A stretch of 43,942 nucleotides of DNA from Nocardia acidivorans NBRC 108247 (GTDB taxonomy: Bacteria > Actinomycetota > Actinomycetes > Mycobacteriales > Mycobacteriaceae). The stretch is taken from positions 1 through 43,942 of the forward strand of contig NZ_BDAW01000083.1 in assembly GCF_001625085.1 (NCBI RefSeq), given 5' to 3'. Both the position numbers and the translations under genes were made by a program. The notes under the pieces are model-generated. The model had not been told where the DNA came from and ran no database searches. It saw nothing but the letters and a program-made list of their open reading frames with translations. Below, piece after piece: positions 32,603-39,761 of this stretch; positions within the stretch are counted from its first letter, which is position 1; every line of letters starts with the position of its first letter.

Positions 32603-32729
32603 GGACGTTCCGTGTAATTGATTGCGCACAAACCGGTTTCGATTCGGAAATCACAGCCCAAAACCGTTAACACCGAAATAGGCGGTAATCACCGATTCAC
32701 TTCTCGGTGTCGCTCGCGATATTCAAGAC

Positions 32730-33308
32730 ATGAGACGACTTCACCCCCTCCCGGACGGACGTCCCCCCGGCCCGTCCACCTGTGCCACCGAGTGCGCCCG
32801 GCTCTGTACCGATTCCGGACTCTCCGCCGTCCTCGCCGCGGACAAGGCCCTGCTGCACTGGCGTGCCATGCGCCGGCTCGGCGATACCGGCCTCGCCGAA
32901 CACGCCGTCCAGGAGACGCTGCTGCGCGCCTGGAAAGCCTGCGCCAGCTACGACCCGAGCCGGGGGAGTGTGCGCACCTGGCTGCTCACCATCGAGCGCA
33001 ATATCCTCACCGATATCGCCCGGGTGCGCGCCGCCCGCCCCGGTGACGCGCACTGGGACGAGATCGGCGATGTCGCCGAGGGACAGTGCGCCGGTCCGGA
33101 TTTCACCGACGGGCTCGCCGACGGCCTACTGGTCGCCGAACTCCTGGCACACCTGCCCGGACCACAGCGCGATGCCGTCGTCCAGGTCATCCTGCGCGAT
33201 CGCGCCTATCAGGATGTCGCCGCCGACCTGGGCATTCCGGTCGGCACCGTGAAGACCCGCGTGCACTACGCCCTGCGCTCGCTGCGGCGACTGCCCCTCA
33301 GCGCCTGA
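32730..33308 (+). CDS. ECF RNA polymerase sigma factor
   Basis: 192 residues. Region 2 runs through RRLGDTGLAEHAVQETLLRAW and VRTWLLTIERNILTDIARVR. Region 4 is LLAHLPGPQRDAVVQVILRD followed by the helix-turn-helix YQDVAADLGIPVGTVKTRV. It resembles the SigK/SigL type of short ECF factors. No gene with an anti-sigma zinc motif (HxxxCxxC) is adjacent. It heads an operon with a membrane-anchored protein (15 bases downstream), a DUF6529 membrane protein and a Rieske lipoprotein. The start ATG has only a weak upstream purine run. A motif at 32584 recurs after the operon and before an amidase, suggesting autoregulation and a local regulon. Confidence 0.9.
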   Translation: MRRLHPLPDGRPPGPSTCATECARLCTDSGLSAVLAADKALLHWRAMRRLGDTGLAEHAVQETLLRAWKACASYDPSRGSVRTWLLTIERNILTDIARVRAARPGDAHWDEIGDVAEGQCAGPDFTDGLADGLLVAELLAHLPGPQRDAVVQVILRDRAYQDVAADLGIPVGTVKTRVHYALRSLRRLPLSA

Positions 33309-33323
33309 GACCGGAGAACAGCC

Positions 33324-34001
33324 ATGAAACGGGCGGGCCCCCTCCTCACCCTCGCTGCCGCCGCCGCACTCGGCCTCGGCCTGCTGATCACCGATATCGC
33401 CACCGACCCCACCGACGAACCGGCCGCGCCCGGCACCACGACCAGCAGTTCCATTGCGGCACAACCCCCCTCCGGCGCGCCACAACCCTCCGCCGCGGGA
33501 GGCCGGTCGTCGAGTGCCGCTCCCGGCTCCACCACCCCGAACCCCTCCGATTCGGCGGCGACCTTCCCGGCCCAGGCCGATTACGTCGCGGTGATTCCCG
33601 CCCGGCCCCGCACCATCACCCTCTCCATCACCGTCACCGGAAAACAGGCCGTCGCCTACGCCTGCGACGGCGCCGCGGTCGAGTCCTGGCTGCGCGGTGC
33701 GGCCGACGCCGGGCGAATGGCCTTGACCGGCAAGGACTCCGAGCTACAGGCCGGCCTGACGGGTGATTCCCTCACCGGCACACTGACTCTCGACAAGCGC
33801 GTCCTGGACTTCACCGCGGCGCCGGTGCGGGCACCGGCGGGTATCTATCGGGCGCAATCGGCCAATGGCCGCGACAGCTGGATCGTCCGCCCGGACGGCA
33901 GCGTCACCGGCGTGCGCCGCCAGCCGAACGGAACCACCGTTCCCGCACCGGATCTCGTACCCGACGCACGAAAGGTGCACGGCGATGACACCGACTTCTG
34001 A
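33324..34001 (+). CDS. Membrane-anchored or secreted protein in the ECF operon, unrecognised
   Basis: 225 residues. An N-terminal hydrophobic segment (LLTLAAAAALGLGLLITDIA) acts as a signal anchor or signal peptide. A Ser/Pro/Thr/Ala-rich linker (about 30-80) leads to a beta-rich domain of about 140 residues (DYVAVIPARPRTITLSITVT, TGTLTLDKRVLDFTAAP). There is one cysteine in the domain (AYACDGAAVESWL). It sits between the sigma factor and the DUF6529 gene, whose start overlaps its last 17 bases. Because no anti-sigma factor is apparent, it could sense envelope state for the sigma factor, but it lacks a cytosolic anti-sigma domain, so a structural or carrier role is as likely. Confidence 0.8.
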   Translation: MKRAGPLLTLAAAAALGLGLLITDIATDPTDEPAAPGTTTSSSIAAQPPSGAPQPSAAGGRSSSAAPGSTTPNPSDSAATFPAQADYVAVIPARPRTITLSITVTGKQAVAYACDGAAVESWLRGAADAGRMALTGKDSELQAGLTGDSLTGTLTLDKRVLDFTAAPVRAPAGIYRAQSANGRDSWIVRPDGSVTGVRRQPNGTTVPAPDLVPDARKVHGDDTDF

Positions 34002-34686
34002 TCCCCGCGACGCCCGGGACCCCCGCCGTATTCCGGATCGGCGGGCCGTCACGGATGCCCGCCGTGACTCGGATCCGCAAGGGTCCGTGCCGACGGTCGT
34101 GCGGGGTGCGGTCCCACCGGCGTCCACCGCGGCCCCCGCGTCCGCCTCGCCCCAGCGCACCGCGCTGACCCTCGCGCTGATCGTGCTGGCGGGCGCCGCG
34201 GTCTCGGTACTGCTCGGCGTCTACGGCTCCACCCATCCCGCGCGCGGCTACGCCGTGAGCCTGGCCGGATTCTCCAGTCCGGGTGCGGTCAAGGCGTGGC
34301 TGGCGACCGCGGTGGTACTGCTCGCGGTCGGGCAGGACATCAGCGCCATGGCCATGTACGGCGTACTGCCCAGGGTGAAACCGGGGCAGTGGGCCGCGCG
34401 CTGGCATGTCTGGTCCGGTCGCCTCGCGGTGTTGGTGAGCATCCCGGTGGCCGTGCACTGCCTGTACGCCTTCGGTTTCGAGGCCACCGACCGTCGGGTC
34501 CTGCTGCATTCGCTGTTCGGCTGCGCGGTCTACGGCATCTTCGTCGCGAAGATGCTGCTCTTGACTCGAAAAGGGTTGCCCCGCTGGGTAATTCCTGTCG
34601 TGGGCGGGATGCTGTTCACCGGTTTCGTCGCGCTCTGGTTCACCTCGGCGGTCTGGTTCTTCCGGACCCGGGGGTTTGCCTCCTGA
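33985..34686 (+). CDS. DUF6529-family integral membrane protein, possible cytochrome b-like
   Basis: 233 residues from ATG 33985, which overlaps the previous stop by 17 bases and has AAGG upstream. A disordered, charged N-terminus (1-55) precedes five hydrophobic segments at about 58-80, 103-128, 143-165, 174-193 and 201-226. Histidines sit at H84, H141 (WHVWSGR), H158 (VHCLYAF) and H175 (LLHSLFG). H141 and H158 bracket one helix and H175 opens the next. This pattern allows heme ligation as in small cytochrome b or ferric-reductase-like proteins, but no canonical spacing is established. The Rieske lipoprotein encoded next would be a natural electron partner. The heme role is inference. Confidence 0.82.
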   Translation: MTPTSDPRDARDPRRIPDRRAVTDARRDSDPQGSVPTVVRGAVPPASTAAPASASPQRTALTLALIVLAGAAVSVLLGVYGSTHPARGYAVSLAGFSSPGAVKAWLATAVVLLAVGQDISAMAMYGVLPRVKPGQWAARWHVWSGRLAVLVSIPVAVHCLYAFGFEATDRRVLLHSLFGCAVYGIFVAKMLLLTRKGLPRWVIPVVGGMLFTGFVALWFTSAVWFFRTRGFAS

Positions 34687-34782
34687 TTCCCGGACCGCCC
34701 GCGAGTGAACCGGCGGCACCGTCCACAACGTCCACAAGGTGTGGCCGCCAGCCCGCGTCCACCCCCGACTTCAGGAGTAACC

Positions 34783-35232
34783 ATGACCGAACAGATTTCG
34801 ACCCCCGGTGCGTTCCGGATGGACCGCCGTACCGCGCTCGCCGCCACCGGAGTGGCGGCCACCGCCCTGAGCGCCGTCGCGTGCAGTAGCTACGGCAATA
34901 CCGAGAAGGCCGCGGCCTCCACCAATGACGTCCGGGTGCGCAAGCAGGACGGCGGCACCGAACTCGCCAAAACCTCGGAGGTGCCGGTCGGCGGCGGAGT
35001 CATCAAGGGCGACACCGTGATCACCCAGGCCACCGCGGGAGCCTTCGCCGGATTCTCCTCCACCTGTACCCATCTGGGCTGCAAGGTGAGCGAGGTCAGC
35101 GACGGACTCATCAAATGCCCCTGTCACGGCAGCAAATTCAATCTCGACGGCACGGTCGCGGGCGGCCCCGCACCCCGTCCGCTGGATGCCCGCGCGGTAC
35201 GCGTCGACGGCGATTCTGTCGTGTCGGGCTAA
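34783..35232 (+). CDS. Rieske [2Fe-2S] lipoprotein
   Basis: 149 residues from ATG 34783 with AGGAG upstream. A Tat motif DRRTALAATG and a lipobox AVAC (Cys34) indicate export and lipid anchoring. The Rieske cluster ligands are C95-x-H97 in CTHLGC and C112-x-x-H115 in CPCHGS, with the second disulfide cysteines C100 and C114 also present. The chain is a minimal Rieske domain (about 50-149), with no transmembrane helix beyond the signal and no catalytic domain. It should transfer electrons outside the membrane. It follows the DUF6529 gene, a pairing seen in other actinobacteria, and closes the ECF operon. Confidence 0.92.
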   Translation: MTEQISTPGAFRMDRRTALAATGVAATALSAVACSSYGNTEKAAASTNDVRVRKQDGGTELAKTSEVPVGGGVIKGDTVITQATAGAFAGFSSTCTHLGCKVSEVSDGLIKCPCHGSKFNLDGTVAGGPAPRPLDARAVRVDGDSVVSG

Positions 35233-35261
35233 ATATTCGCTGGAATAGCCCCTTATGCGGC

Positions 35262-35280
35262 GAGATCAAGCGTCCAATTT
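35262..35280 (+). promoter_or_regulatory. 19-nt motif, copy 2 (upstream of amidase)
   Basis: GAGATCAAGCGTCCAATTT, differing in one base from 32584-32602. It lies 30 bases after the Rieske stop and about 140 bases before the amidase. In this copy the palindromic right half is missing (CCCTGACC follows). Confidence 0.6.
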
Positions 35281-35420
35281 CCCTGACCACCGGTAACAGT
35301 TCAATCACGAACCGCCTCGGACGTTGCCAGAGGGTAACTGATGTTGCAAAAGTAAACAGCTGGGTTTGGTGTTACTAGTGGGAAGGGAGGGGCGCCTCGA
35401 TCCCGGGAGCGCCGCCGCTT

Positions 35421-37244
35421 ATGAAGCCGAGCATGGTCAAGGCCGGTATCTTCACCGCCGTCACGGCCGCGGCATTCTCGACAGTGGCCGGGCTCATCCC
35501 GGCTACCGCCCTAGCTTCGCCCGAATTGCCCCAACTGCCACAAAGGCTCGCCGGGAAGACGATCTTCCTCGACCCCGGCCACCAGGGGCCCAATCACAGT
35601 CAGGACGTCGCCAAACAGGTCGACGACGGCCGCGGCGGCACCAAGGCATGCCAGACCACCGGCATGACCAGCCTGCACGGCGTTCCTGAACACACCATCA
35701 ACTGGGATGTGTCGCAATTGGTGCGCACCTCCCTCGAGGGTCTCGGCGCGCGCGTCGTGATGAGCCGCCCCGATGACACCGGCTGGGGCGGCTGCGTCGA
35801 CGAACGCGCCCGCGCCGCCAACCAATCCGGTGCCGACATCGCCGTCAGCATCCACGCCGACAGCGCGCCCGCCGACGCGCGCGGCTTCCACCTCATCGTG
35901 CCCCAGCTGCCGATTCCGGACGCCAAAGCCAATGAGGTGCAATCCGTCGCGGGCCTGGCCGCCAGCAAGGCCATGCGGGACGCCTACATTCAGGCCGGAT
36001 TCCCGGCCGCCGCGTACAACGGGGCGGTCGAAGGACTTCAGCCGCGCGCCGATATCGCCGGACCCGCGCTGACGCAGGTCCCCGATGTCTTCCTCGAAAT
36101 GGGCAATGGAGCCAATGCCGAGGACGCAGCGCTGCTGGAGACGCGGGAGGGTCAACTCCGGCACGCGGTCACCATCACCACGGGCGTGGTCTCGTACCTG
36201 CTCGGAGTGGCGGTGCCGCCGAGCAATGCCGCCGAGCAGGCGGGCGGACCGGCCATCGCACCGCCGGTGCAACCCGCACAGTTCCAGGCGCCCCCCGCCG
36301 GGACCGAACCGCAGACCGAGCCGGGCGGGACAACCGCTCAGCCGCAAGCGGTTCCGCAGGGCGGACCGGGTCAGACCGCACCGCAGGGTGGCGCGCAGTC
36401 CCAGGGCGCGATGCCGGGTGGTGTCCCCGAACCACAGGCCGGTGGCCCCGCGGTCGGCCCGCAACCCGGTGCGCCCGCCGATCAGGTGGCTCCGCAGGGT
36501 GCCGCACCCGCACCGCAGCAGGCGGTTCCGGGCGCAACGGTTCCGGGCGCGACCGTGCCGGGAGCGCCGGGGTCGCAGACGCTGCCGCAGAACGGTGGCG
36601 CGGCGGTAGACCCCAAGACCCAGGGCGGCGTCCAGGCCGATCCGAAGGCCCCGCCCGCGCCGCCCGCGCCGTCCGATCAGCCCGGCGCGGACTTCAAGCC
36701 GGAGTTGCTGATTCCGCAATTGAGTGATCTGCTGCGTCCGCAGGTGGCGCAGCCGGGGCAGGCCAAGCCGGGTACGCCCCCCGCCCCCGAGGTGCCGCAG
36801 CCGGTGGCGCCCCCGGTGGTCCAGCCCGGTAAGACCCAGCCCGCCTCGGACAGCCGGGTGCTGCCCGCGACGATTCCGGGTGCGAGCGAGCTGCCCGGTG
36901 GGATTCGTCCCATCGCGGCTCCGGTCGCGCCGAAGTCACCGCCGGTGGCCGCACCGCAACTTCCCGGTGCGGGAACGCAATCCAATCCGGGAATCCGGAC
37001 CAGCCCGGGGACACTGCCGAATCCGGGTACACAGGCTCCCTCGACCACCGACAAGAGCTCCAAGACCGGTGAGGTCCTGGATATCGAGTCGATGAGCACC
37101 CTGGTGCAGTCGGCCGTCAAGATGATGGGCCCGCTGGCCAAGATGCTCATGGGTCAGAACGGGGTGGCCTCGGACCTGGTGAACCTGGCGTACAGCCTGG
37201 TGTCGGTGCTGAGCTCGACCATCTTGACCGCACCGGCGAAGTAA
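35421..37244 (+). CDS. Secreted N-acetylmuramoyl-L-alanine amidase (Amidase_3, Rv3717-like) with long disordered tail
   Basis: 607 residues. A signal peptide (about 1-32) is followed by the Amidase_3 domain (about 44-240). The zinc ligands are H54 in DPGHQG, E90 in PEHTINW and H145 in SIHADS, and the catalytic Glu is E226 in FLEMGNG. Cys77 and Cys125 can pair as in Rv3717. It cuts the bond between muramic acid and the stem peptide in the cell wall. Unlike the roughly 240-residue Rv3717, it has about 350 extra residues of Pro/Gln/Gly/Ala-rich sequence (PQGAAPAPQQ and similar) ending in a short ordered segment (STLVQSAVKMMGPLAKMLM). The tail may anchor it in the envelope. Upstream are the 19-nt motif and several GTAAC pentamers. 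Confidence 0.9.
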   Translation: MKPSMVKAGIFTAVTAAAFSTVAGLIPATALASPELPQLPQRLAGKTIFLDPGHQGPNHSQDVAKQVDDGRGGTKACQTTGMTSLHGVPEHTINWDVSQLVRTSLEGLGARVVMSRPDDTGWGGCVDERARAANQSGADIAVSIHADSAPADARGFHLIVPQLPIPDAKANEVQSVAGLAASKAMRDAYIQAGFPAAAYNGAVEGLQPRADIAGPALTQVPDVFLEMGNGANAEDAALLETREGQLRHAVTITTGVVSYLLGVAVPPSNAAEQAGGPAIAPPVQPAQFQAPPAGTEPQTEPGGTTAQPQAVPQGGPGQTAPQGGAQSQGAMPGGVPEPQAGGPAVGPQPGAPADQVAPQGAAPAPQQAVPGATVPGATVPGAPGSQTLPQNGGAAVDPKTQGGVQADPKAPPAPPAPSDQPGADFKPELLIPQLSDLLRPQVAQPGQAKPGTPPAPEVPQPVAPPVVQPGKTQPASDSRVLPATIPGASELPGGIRPIAAPVAPKSPPVAAPQLPGAGTQSNPGIRTSPGTLPNPGTQAPSTTDKSSKTGEVLDIESMSTLVQSAVKMMGPLAKMLMGQNGVASDLVNLAYSLVSVLSSTILTAPAK

Positions 37245-37259
37245 TCGTTAGCGACAAGC

Positions 37260-37290
37260 GCCCCCGCCCCGAATCATTCGGAGCGGGGGC
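37260..37290 (+). terminator. Terminator after the amidase
   Basis: GCCCCCGC-C-CCGA ... TCGG-A-GCGGGGGC, a long stem with one mismatch, followed by ACTTCTCGTC. It starts 16 bases after the amidase stop. Confidence 0.8.
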
Positions 37291-37559
37291 ACTTCTCGTC
37301 GTCCGGGCGATTTCCGTCCCGACCGGTACCCACTGTCCTGAATGTCGAAAATGCCCAAGCCGAGCAAACTTTCCGACACCTAGCGCTCCTTCGGGCGTGT
37401 CTGGACACCGCCCCTGGCAGGCGCGGTCGCACTCATGGACAGGTGGAGTGGCGGACAACCTCGTGTCCGGTGGTTGGCAAGCATTCGGCGCAGGAGTTGC
37501 ATGAATCCCGGGTCGGGTCAGGACGGCTGAGAAACGACTCGTCGATCGAGGGTGATGTG
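37291..37559. other. Promoter/leader region of the first Hsp70-like gene
   Basis: About 270 bases with no supported gene. It contains an inverted repeat GTGTC-TG-GACAC at 37397-37408, flanked by GGGC and CGCCC with one extra base, which may be an operator. A 13-codon frame beginning MSKMPK occurs here but has no other support. Confidence 0.45.
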
Positions 37560-38594
37560 ATGGCGTTCGGTGTGGGCTTGAGTATCGGCACGGTCAATAC
37601 GGTGTGCGTGACAGCCGCCGATCGCTCGGCTCGCCGGGGCAGCCCGCCCTTCGCCGCGCGTAAGGGTTCGCCGCCGACCACCTGGCGCACCACCCTCACC
37701 TTCGACAGTTCCGGTACCGCCCGGGTCGGCCGCATTCCGCGGCACGGCCGGGTGATCACCGAATTCGCCGATCTGACCCAGCGTGGGGCCCCGGTCGCAC
37801 GGGTCGGTCACCGGGCGCTCTCGGCCGCGGATCTCGTTGCCACCGTGGCCGACAGCGTGCTCGAGGAGGTGCTGGGGAAGGCTCCGGCCGGGCAGAACGG
37901 TAAGGGGGACACCGGAATCACGGTGACCCACCCGGCCGGGTACTCCGCGAGTCTGGTGGCCGACCTGCGCACCGCACTGGACGGGATCGGGCTCGCCGAT
38001 GTCGAACTGCTGCCCGAACCGGTGGCCGCGGCGGCCTGGCTGGCGGCCCAGCGCGGGCCGCTCATGCCGGGGCTGGCGCTGGTCTACGACCTCGGTGGTT
38101 CCGGACTGGATGTGACGCTGGTGCGGGTGGGCGCGGGCGCGCCGAGCAATCCCATCGTCGGATTGCCCTTGCACTCCGCGGATTTCGGCGGCCGGGCGTT
38201 CGGTGGTCTGGTCGCGGGGCGCTTGCGGCGCTCACCGGACGCGCCCGTGGTCTCGCGGGTGTTCTCCGATACCGATACCGGTGAGCTGCGCACCGAACAT
38301 ATTCGGGCTTCGCTGAAGCTGGTCTACAAATGTCTGCGCATCGCCGATGTCACCATGGCCGATGTGGATCGGGTGCTGGTGGTCGGCGGGGCCGCGCGCC
38401 CGCCCGAGGTCGCCGAGGTGCTGGCGAAACAGCTGGCTCGCCCGGTGACGGTGGCTTCCGATCCGGAGCGCACCATTGCCGACGGGGCCGCCATCTCGGC
38501 CAGGCAGTCCGTGCTGGCGCAGGATTCCGGGGGCCATCGGCATCATGTGCTAGCTGATCTCTTCCGGCGTGTCACCCGGGTCGCGGCCCTGTAA
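37560..38594 (+). CDS. Hsp70-like (actin-fold ATPase) protein, ATPase domain only
   Basis: 344 residues from ATG 37560 with GAGGGTG upstream. Hsp70 motifs in order: phosphate loop 1 as GLSIGTVNTV (Hsp70: GIDLGTTNS), a central LLPEPVAAAAWLA connecting motif, phosphate loop 2 as LVYDLGGSGLDVTLV and the adenosine motif VLVVGGAARPPEVAEVL. The Asp that coordinates magnesium in loop 1 of Hsp70 is Ser here. There is no substrate-binding domain or lid, so it is not a general DnaK chaperone. It is about 30-40% like the protein at 41879 by eye. It lies upstream of the AurF-like oxygenase gene, which has its own promoter. Function unknown. Confidence 0.85.
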   Translation: MAFGVGLSIGTVNTVCVTAADRSARRGSPPFAARKGSPPTTWRTTLTFDSSGTARVGRIPRHGRVITEFADLTQRGAPVARVGHRALSAADLVATVADSVLEEVLGKAPAGQNGKGDTGITVTHPAGYSASLVADLRTALDGIGLADVELLPEPVAAAAWLAAQRGPLMPGLALVYDLGGSGLDVTLVRVGAGAPSNPIVGLPLHSADFGGRAFGGLVAGRLRRSPDAPVVSRVFSDTDTGELRTEHIRASLKLVYKCLRIADVTMADVDRVLVVGGAARPPEVAEVLAKQLARPVTVASDPERTIADGAAISARQSVLAQDSGGHRHHVLADLFRRVTRVAAL

Positions 38595-38674
38595 ATACGC
38601 CGGTTACCGGCGGGTTTGCCTTCGATTCATGGTTCGGTCGGGGTCGACGCGTGCAAGCATCTTGCTAGCGCGTG

Positions 38675-38703
38675 TTGACGGTGCTCCAGTTTGGTGTAAC
38701 CAT
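38675..38703 (+). promoter_or_regulatory. Probable promoter of the AurF-like/fprB operon
   Basis: TTGACG at 38675-38680 and a weak TAAC-type -10 region near 38697, 16-17 bases away. Just upstream is a small palindrome GCAAG-CAT-CTTGC (38653-38665). The oxygenase ATG follows at 38739 with GGAGAGG before it. Confidence 0.5.
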
Positions 38704-38738
38704 GGGATACACATACATCACCGACTGGAGAGGTGACG

Positions 38739-39746
38739 ATGATGTCCCCGACCACTACCCATGTCGACGACCCGGTTGTCGCCGAGGCCATCGAGTACGC
38801 GCACAAGCTGCTGCTGCTCTCCGAGGGCTCGGTCAACCGCAGCTTCGATCCGTTCGAGGACATCGACTGGGAGAACCCGGACTTCGACGCCAACACCAAG
38901 CCCGAGCGCTGGATTCTGCCCGCGTCCGCGGACCCGATCGGTCGGCACCCCTGGTACCTCGCACTCAGCGACGAGCAGAAGATCGCCGTCGGCAAGTACC
39001 GGCAGGCCAATGTCGCCAAGGTCGGCCTGCAGTTCGAGTCGATCCTGATCAGCGGCATGGTGAACCACACCTTCGGTCTCGCCAATGGTGATCCGGAGTT
39101 CCGGTACTGCACCCATGAGATGTCCGAAGAGCTGAACCACACCCAGATGTTCCAGGAGATGGTGAATCGCATCGGCCTGGACGTGCCCGGTATGGGTCCG
39201 TGGGTGCGGCAGTTCCGGCAGATCGCGGTTCCGGTCGCGGTGCTCTTCCCGAACCTGTTCTTCATGGCCGTGCTCGCCGGCGAGGAGCCGATCGACCATA
39301 TCCAGAAGCAGATTCTGCGCTCGGGCGAGGAAGTGCACCCGATCATGCGCGGTGTCATGGCGATTCACGTCGCCGAGGAGGCGCGGCACATCTCGTTCGC
39401 GCACGAATTCCTCAAGCGCCATGTGCCGGAATCGAATCAGGCCAGCAAGCTGGTGCTCTCGATCGCCATGCCGATCGTCATGTTCATTCTGGGCCGGTCC
39501 ATCGTGACCCCGCCCAAGGCGTTCTTCGACGAGTTCGACGTGCCGGACAAGGTGCGCAAGGAGCTGTTCTACGGCTCCAAGGATTCCAAGCAGGCGTTCA
39601 GCGACTACTTCGTCGATGTGCGCGCGCTGGCCCAGGAGATCGGGCTGATGAACCCGATTTCCAAGCGCGTCTGGAAGCTGTTCGGTATCGCAGGGAATGC
39701 CTCCCGCTATCGTTCGGAGCCGATCCGCTCCGGCAAGAACGCCTGA
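38739..39746 (+). CDS. AurF-like diiron oxygenase (Rv0885 type)
   Basis: 335 residues from ATG 38739, five bases after GGAGAGG; GTG 38733 and ATG 38742 are alternatives. The diiron ligand set of AurF p-aminobenzoate N-oxygenase is visible: E100 (LQFESIL), E131-x-x-H134 (EELNHTQMF), a Glu in GEEPIDH (182/183), and H210-x3-E214-x2-H217 (MAIHVAEEARHISFAH). Spacing of the last three matches AurF H223/E227/H230. A hydrophobic segment near 165-180 (AVPVAVLFPNLFFM) lines the four-helix bundle or touches the membrane. The gene is followed after 15 bases by fprB, a reductase that could supply electrons, as in the mycobacterial Rv0885-Rv0886 pair. Substrate unknown. Confidence 0.92.
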   Translation: MMSPTTTHVDDPVVAEAIEYAHKLLLLSEGSVNRSFDPFEDIDWENPDFDANTKPERWILPASADPIGRHPWYLALSDEQKIAVGKYRQANVAKVGLQFESILISGMVNHTFGLANGDPEFRYCTHEMSEELNHTQMFQEMVNRIGLDVPGMGPWVRQFRQIAVPVAVLFPNLFFMAVLAGEEPIDHIQKQILRSGEEVHPIMRGVMAIHVAEEARHISFAHEFLKRHVPESNQASKLVLSIAMPIVMFILGRSIVTPPKAFFDEFDVPDKVRKELFYGSKDSKQAFSDYFVDVRALAQEIGLMNPISKRVWKLFGIAGNASRYRSEPIRSGKNA

Positions 39747-39761
39747 GACAAGGGACGTACA

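Noticed and set aside
32584..35280. 19-nt direct repeats considered as attachment sites of an integrated element
   Set aside because: No integrase or transposase lies between them, gene content is ordinary in composition, and the copies sit in promoter positions.
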